From assembly GCA_016293365.1 (NCBI GenBank), contig JAEDEK010000010.1:1-26490 (forward strand): a DNA stretch of 26,490 bases, written 5' to 3'. Below the pieces are notes generated by a model that saw only the letters and a list, made by a program, of their open reading frames with translations, did no database searches and had not been told where the DNA came from. This DNA is from Bulleidia sp. Lineage in GTDB: Bacteria; Bacillota_I; Bacilli_A; Erysipelotrichales; Erysipelotrichaceae. The position numbers and the translations under genes were made by a program. This document shows, piece by piece, positions 23,255 to 26,490 of this stretch (position 1 is its first letter; each line of letters starts with the position of its first letter).

Positions 23255-23266
23255 CCGTGATAAAAT
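23239..23266 (+). promoter_or_regulatory. Promoter of the small membrane protein-ridA-comK genes
   Basis: TGGACA (23239-23244), a 16-base spacer and an extended -10, TGA-TAAAAT (23258-23266). It overlaps the end of trmL. Confidence 0.65.
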
Positions 23267-23292
23267 GCAGGTAAATCAGGAGGATGCAGGCA

Positions 23293-23517
23293 ATGATTGA
23301 AAACTTCTCGGATGCCATCGGATTTTATACAACCGTGTTTTTTGTGCTTGCCGGCATTTATCTTCTGTTTGTCGTTTCCAGCAGGCACCATGAACAGATG
23401 CTGCGTAAAAGAGAAGAAGCCTACTATAATCTGCTGGATGAAATCGGCAATGAATATGAAGAAGAGGAAACAGATGAAGTTTCCATTGAAAATGAAAAGG
23501 AAGGTATCTCATCATGA
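23293..23517 (+). CDS. Small single-pass membrane protein, unknown
   Basis: This is a 74-residue protein with one membrane helix (about 11-28, IGFYTTVFFVLAGIYLLFVV), then a short basic stretch and a strongly acidic cytoplasmic tail (EEEETDEVSIENEKE). I do not recognise a family. AGGAGG at 23278-23283 sits nine bases before the ATG at 23293, which is preferred over the ATG at 23284 that abuts it. It ends in an ATGA overlap with ridA, so the two are translated together. Confidence 0.7.
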   Translation: MIENFSDAIGFYTTVFFVLAGIYLLFVVSSRHHEQMLRKREEAYYNLLDEIGNEYEEEETDEVSIENEKEGISS

Positions 23518-23966
23518 TTTTTGAACCAACAGCACCATCAACCATACCTGCGGCCATCGGCCCATATTCTCCAGCTCTTTCCATCGGAGATTTCGTCTTT
23601 ATTTCCGGACAGCTTGGCATGAAGGCAGAAACAGGTGAACTGTGTGAAGGTGTAGAAGCACAGACACGCCAGGCCATGGAAAACATGAAAGCCATTCTTC
23701 AGGCAAGAGGGCTGGATACAAGACATGTTGTCAAAACAACGGTCTTTCTGGCGGATATGAATGACTTCAATACCGTCAACGCTGTGTATGGCACCTATTT
23801 CAGCGCGCCATATCCGGCAAGAAGTGCGATTCAGGTAGCAGCTTTACCAAAGGGTGCACGCGTTGAAATCGAAGCTTTTGCGGTAGATACAAGAGCATTG
23901 GAAGTCATCTGTAACTCCCCGCAGTGTGCATGCAATGGTGGATGCAGCTGTCATGAAGAAGAATAA
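23514..23966 (+). CDS. ridA: RidA family protein with cysteine-rich C-terminal tail
   Basis: RidA hydrolyses reactive enamine/imine intermediates made by PLP enzymes. The catalytic arginine is R103 (PARSAIQV) and the conserved glutamate is E120 (VEIEAF). The core ends near residue 126, the usual RidA length. A 20-residue tail then carries five cysteines and a histidine: C133, C138, C140, C144, C146, H147 before EEE. Such a tail is not part of the canonical fold and looks like a metal or redox site. It overlaps both neighbours: ATGA with the small membrane protein and 14 bases with the ComK-like gene. Confidence 0.9.
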   Translation: MIFEPTAPSTIPAAIGPYSPALSIGDFVFISGQLGMKAETGELCEGVEAQTRQAMENMKAILQARGLDTRHVVKTTVFLADMNDFNTVNAVYGTYFSAPYPARSAIQVAALPKGARVEIEAFAVDTRALEVICNSPQCACNGGCSCHEEE

Positions 23967-24384
23967 TCGCGTGGTATGTATTTCCTGGAAAGGTAAAAAT
24001 GCTGAACTGATCTACAGTGATGGATCACAGATCCAGATTGAAGAAAACCCTTTTGCGTGGTTTTCAAAGCAGATCCTTGTCAATGGCAGTACACTGCAGG
24101 GAAGAATTGATGCATTCCGGCGTCTGATTCAGGCTTCTCAGAAGCCATGTATTCTGATCTCGGAAAGAAGTCAGGATCTGTATTTTCCGACCAAAGGTCT
24201 TTCCAATTCTCACTGCCAGTGGTATCTGTATCAGGAAGTGATCTCCGTTGATAAAATCAATGAGAGTCATACTGATATTCATACCCGTTCTGGTCAGATT
24301 CTTACCGCAGATGTCAATATCCGTACGGTTCAGCTGCAGATGAAACGCTGTGCGGAATTTCTCAATGCGATCAATCCGGTATGA
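23953..24384 (+). CDS. ComK-like competence regulator
   Basis: This 143-residue protein resembles ComK, the DNA-binding activator of competence genes in Bacillus. The clearest segment is PCILISERSQDLYFPTKGLSN..CQW (65-90), matching the P-I-x-V-x-x-x-x-x-I-F-L-F-P-T...C-x-W core of ComK. The following SGQILTADVNIRTVQLQMKRCAEFL matches its GKTMELPISYNSFENQ region. It is shorter than ComK (192 residues), lacking part of the C-terminus. The ATG at 23953 gives the preferred start; ATGs at 23926 and 23935 are alternatives. It lies within an operon with ridA. The function may be competence or another regulon. Confidence 0.65.
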   Translation: MKKNNRVVCISWKGKNAELIYSDGSQIQIEENPFAWFSKQILVNGSTLQGRIDAFRRLIQASQKPCILISERSQDLYFPTKGLSNSHCQWYLYQEVISVDKINESHTDIHTRSGQILTADVNIRTVQLQMKRCAEFLNAINPV

Positions 24385-24409
24385 GTTGTCTGTTTTCAGA
24401 CAACTTTTT
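24384..24409 (+). terminator. Terminator of the ridA-comK unit
   Basis: A perfect 9-bp stem (24384-24392 with 24397-24405) with a TTTT loop and T-run. The stem starts on the last base of the comK-like stop codon. Confidence 0.9.
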
Positions 24410-24410
24410 A

Positions 24411-24442
24411 TCTGTTTCAGATGACGGACAGACTGAAACAGA
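24411..24442. repeat. Perfect 10-bp inverted repeat at the mgtE promoter (operator candidate)
   Basis: TCTGTTTCAG (24411-24420) and CTGAAACAGA (24433-24442) are exact reverse complements separated by 12 bases. The -35 lies in the spacer and the right arm touches the -10, the layout of a repressor or activator site. The half site CTGAAACAGA also occurs at 7490-7499 upstream of the Panacea-like gene. Confidence 0.6.
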
Positions 24443-24449
24443 GTAAAAT
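24421..24449 (+). promoter_or_regulatory. Promoter of the leader ORF and mgtE
   Basis: ATGACG (24421-24426), a 17-base spacer and TAAAAT (24444-24449). The transcript would start near 24456. Confidence 0.6.
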
Positions 24450-24484
24450 AGATGAGGTCGTATGATCCAAAGGAGGTGGTATTC

Positions 24485-24616
24485 ATGAGTAGTACAGGCA
24501 GTAATACAGCAGTTTCACTCGACGTGCCTATATCGTGCATGAATCACATTTTCGGAGGATATAATACATGGAAGAAAAAGATCTCAGAAATCTGGAGACA
24601 TTCAGATCACTTTTGA
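24485..24616 (+). CDS. 43-residue leader ORF overlapping mgtE start
   Basis: An ATG at 24485 follows a near-perfect AAAGGAGGTGG ribosome binding site by 8 bases (end of AGGAGG at 24476), the best site in this part of the window. The peptide begins MSSTGSNTAVSLDVPISCMN and ends 49 bases inside mgtE, in another frame. Leader peptides or riboswitches often control magnesium transporter genes, so a regulatory role is possible. The peptide itself matches no family I know. Translation is inferred from the ribosome binding site only. Confidence 0.5.
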   Translation: MSSTGSNTAVSLDVPISCMNHIFGGYNTWKKKISEIWRHSDHF

Positions 24617-25923
24617 AGGACAAAAAATTCTCTGCCTTACGCAGTATGGCACAGGATATGAATGTCACTGACATTGCGGTAATTCTGGAAGCTGTGGAAG
24701 ATGAAGACATGCTGAAGATGTTCCGTCTTTTTCCAAAGGAACTGGCTGCAGATGTATTTGCACAGCTGGAAGATGAGTCACAGCAGTATATCATCACTTC
24801 TCTTTCCGACAAGGAAGCTGGTACAGTCATTGATAACCTGTATGCCGATGATGCGGCAGACCTGCTTGAAGAAATGCCGGCAAGTGTTGTCAAGCGTCTG
24901 CTTGCCAATACCAGTCCAGCTACAAGAAAGGATGTCAATCATCTGCTGCAGTATCCGGATTCTTCAGCCGGTTCCATCATGACGGTGGAATTTGTAGACC
25001 TGAAGGAAACCATGACCGTCGCAGATGCCAAAAACAGAATCCGTGTTCTTGGTACGGATTCGGAAACGGTCAATGTCTGTTATGTACTGAATTCCAAGCG
25101 TCTTCTGCTTGGTACGGTTGCATTGCGGTATCTGATCATCCGCAATGATGATGAGCTGATTTCCGATATCATGCATGAAGATGTTGTCAGCTGCTCCACA
25201 TCCGATGACCAGGAGCATGTTGCCCAGATCTTCAAGAAGTATGACTTTACGGCACTTCCTGTCGTGGACCATGAAAACAGAATGGTCGGTATCATTACAG
25301 TTGACGATATCATGGATATCGTTGAACAGGAAACAACAGAAGATATCGACAGAATGAACGCTATCATTCCAAATGACAAGCCATATCTGAAAACAGGTGT
25401 ATTTGAAACATGGAAGAAGCGCATTCCATGGCTGTTGCTGTTGATGATCTCCGCCACCTTTACCGGTAAGATCATCACCGGATTTGAAACATCACTGTCC
25501 AGGATGGTTATATTGACAGCTTACATTCCGATGCTGATGGATACCGGTGGTAATGCCGGGGGTCAGGCATCTGTCGAAGTTGTACGTGGACTGTCACTGG
25601 AAGAAATCAGTTTTGTTGACTTTGGCAGAATTGTCTGGAAGGAAATCCGGGTTGGTATACTTTGTGGTCTTACACTGGCGACTGCAGTATTCATCAAATG
25701 CATGCTGTTTGACGGATTACAGCTGATGGTAGCAGGGGTTGTTTCCCTGACGGTCATCTGCGCTGTATTTCTTGCCAAGACCATCGCAAGCTGCCTTGTC
25801 ATGTTTGTTTCAAAGACAAAGCTGGATCCAGCTGTTGTCGCATCTCCAATGCTGACAACCATCATCGATGCATTGTCTTTAACAATCTATTTTGCGATTG
25901 CGTCGACATTTCTGCCAATCTGA
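24568..25923 (+). CDS. mgtE: MgtE-type magnesium transporter/channel
   Basis: This 451-residue Mg2+ channel is gated by cytosolic magnesium. The MgtE N-domain spans about 1-125 and a CBS pair about 126-257 (SIMTVEFVDLKETMT and ISDIMHEDVVSCS). The five-helix pore domain runs from about 285 to 451, with the conserved PMLMDTGGNAGGQAS (321-335) and DPAVVASPMLTTIIDALSL (420-438, pore aspartate at D434). GGAGG sits nine bases before the ATG. It has a palindromic promoter and an upstream overlapping small ORF, so expression is probably controlled. Confidence 0.95.
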   Translation: MEEKDLRNLETFRSLLKDKKFSALRSMAQDMNVTDIAVILEAVEDEDMLKMFRLFPKELAADVFAQLEDESQQYIITSLSDKEAGTVIDNLYADDAADLLEEMPASVVKRLLANTSPATRKDVNHLLQYPDSSAGSIMTVEFVDLKETMTVADAKNRIRVLGTDSETVNVCYVLNSKRLLLGTVALRYLIIRNDDELISDIMHEDVVSCSTSDDQEHVAQIFKKYDFTALPVVDHENRMVGIITVDDIMDIVEQETTEDIDRMNAIIPNDKPYLKTGVFETWKKRIPWLLLLMISATFTGKIITGFETSLSRMVILTAYIPMLMDTGGNAGGQASVEVVRGLSLEEISFVDFGRIVWKEIRVGILCGLTLATAVFIKCMLFDGLQLMVAGVVSLTVICAVFLAKTIASCLVMFVSKTKLDPAVVASPMLTTIIDALSLTIYFAIASTFLPI

Positions 25924-25954
25924 TTACACTCTGTCCTCCGACTGTTTGAGGATA

Positions 25955-25963
25955 TGCTATAAT
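25955..25963 (+). promoter_or_regulatory. Extended -10 promoter of spx
   Basis: TGC-TATAAT (25955-25963), a perfect extended -10. No clear -35 is visible. Confidence 0.7.
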
Positions 25964-25986
25964 CGTTGTGCAAGGGAGGATATCAC

Positions 25987-26418
25987 ATGATTGTTGTTTA
26001 CACATCACCTGGCTGTGCGTCCTGCCGGAAAGTCAAACAGTGGCTGAAGGACAGGGACCTGCCTTTCATTGAAAAAAACATTTTTAAAACACTGCTCAAT
26101 GACAATGAAATCAAACATCTTCTTTCCCGATGTGAAAACGGAAGTGATGATCTGATCTCAAAGCGTTCCAAAGTCATCCAGGATTCCGGAATTGACGTGG
26201 AGGATATGACAACAGATGAACTGATTCAGTTCATCAAGTCCAATCCAAGTGTGCTGAAACGTCCGATTATTCTGAATGAAACAAGTTTCCAGGTCGGTTA
26301 CGATGAGGATGAAATCAGCGTGTTTGTACCATCGGATCTTCGCCATATTGCGGATCATTCGTGTAATGACGGATGCCCGAATTTCAAAGCATGCGGGAAG
26401 GTAAGACAGGCACAATAA
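25987..26418 (+). CDS. spx: Spx family redox transcription regulator
   Basis: This 143-residue ArsC-fold protein is of the Spx type, which binds the RNA polymerase alpha C-terminal domain during thiol stress. The redox switch is C10-A-S-C13. Residues that contact RNA polymerase or define Spx are kept: G52 in ENGSDDLISKRSKV, and R92 in KRPIILNETSFQVGYDEDEI. After the normal end of Spx (about 131 residues) it has a cysteine-containing extension (C126, C130, C136 in HSCNDGCPNFKACGK). The ATG at 25987 follows GGGAGGAT by five bases and is preferred over the one at 25966. Confidence 0.9.
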   Translation: MIVVYTSPGCASCRKVKQWLKDRDLPFIEKNIFKTLLNDNEIKHLLSRCENGSDDLISKRSKVIQDSGIDVEDMTTDELIQFIKSNPSVLKRPIILNETSFQVGYDEDEISVFVPSDLRHIADHSCNDGCPNFKACGKVRQAQ

Positions 26419-26440
26419 AAGAAGCTCCGGCTTCTTTTTT
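26417..26440 (+). terminator. Terminator of spx
   Basis: A 9-bp stem (26417-26425 with 26430-26438) with a TCCG loop, ending in a T-run to 26440. Confidence 0.85.
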
Positions 26441-26490
26441 CTATAAGCAATAAGAAGAGTACGCCGTCCTCATAGGGCGGTGGTGAATTC
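26441..26490. other. Window edge with short hairpin
   Basis: CCGTCC (26464-26469) can pair with GGGCGG (26475-26480) around a 5-base loop. No gene can be read here. It may be the start of a structured RNA or an insertion-element end, but the window stops. Confidence 0.25.

Noticed and set aside
24450..24567. M-box or other known riboswitch before mgtE
   Set aside because: About 110 bases separate the predicted transcription start from the ATG and are partly occupied by the small ORF. I see no M-box-like multi-stem architecture.
1..26490. CRISPR arrays, prophage genes or transposase genes
   Set aside because: No direct-repeat/spacer pattern and no integrase, transposase or phage structural protein could be recognised.

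Overview
The window looks like a chromosomal segment of a low-to-mid GC Bacillota bacterium, most like an Erysipelotrichia-type gut Firmicute. The supporting markers are an infC-rpmI-rplT operon behind an L20-type leader, Spx, Asp23/Gls24, a ComK-like protein, a FemAB-type transferase, a non-E. coli-style GluRS/tRNA-Gln neighbourhood, AGGAGG ribosome binding sites and ATGA gene overlaps. The taxon is inferred, because no 16S rRNA is present. Almost all genes lie on the + strand. The exceptions are one radical SAM gene and one tRNA.

Region 1 (1-6582) is a compact type VII secretion (T7SSb/Ess-like) operon. It has two WXG100 proteins, a large putative lipoprotein with a C-terminal Ig-like (BIG2) domain, an EssC-like FtsK/SpoIIIE ATPase and a YukD/EsaB ubiquitin-like protein. 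EssA, EssB and EsaA are not recognisable. Only the first ATPase domain of EssC keeps Walker A and B motifs. A SPASM radical SAM gene converges on the end of this operon with a 4-base overlap. It is followed by a Panacea/DUF4065-like gene and a short stretch that may hold gene debris.

Region 2 (8333-12829) is a housekeeping run: truB, ribF, an RsmF-type rRNA m5C methyltransferase and a divergent RelA/SpoT-domain protein. Region 3 (12819-14729) holds an Asp23/Gls24 gene, then infC-rpmI-rplT with its promoter, structured leader and attenuator, and tRNA-Glu(CTC). Region 4 (14747-17720) is a cell-wall pair: a FemAB-type peptidoglycan bridge transferase and a MurJ/YtgP-type lipid II flippase. Region 5 has divergent tRNA-Gln(CTG) and gltX. 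Non-discriminating GluRS enzymes of this group charge both tRNAs seen here.

Region 6 (19505-23254) is a tight operon: ROK protein, HD phosphohydrolase, RdgB-type nucleotide pyrophosphatase, a DUF1461 membrane protein and TrmL. Region 7 (23239-26440) holds a small membrane protein, a RidA with a cysteine-rich tail, a ComK-like regulator, and a possible leader ORF behind a palindromic promoter. It ends with mgtE and an Spx with a cysteine-rich tail.

The items most worth a second look are the stripped-down T7SS with split WXG100 motifs and a lipoprotein in place of the usual membrane partners, the RelA/SpoT protein that has lost the GYxSxH motif, three apparently leaderless transcripts, the palindrome and small ORF ahead of mgtE, and the cysteine-rich tails on RidA and Spx.
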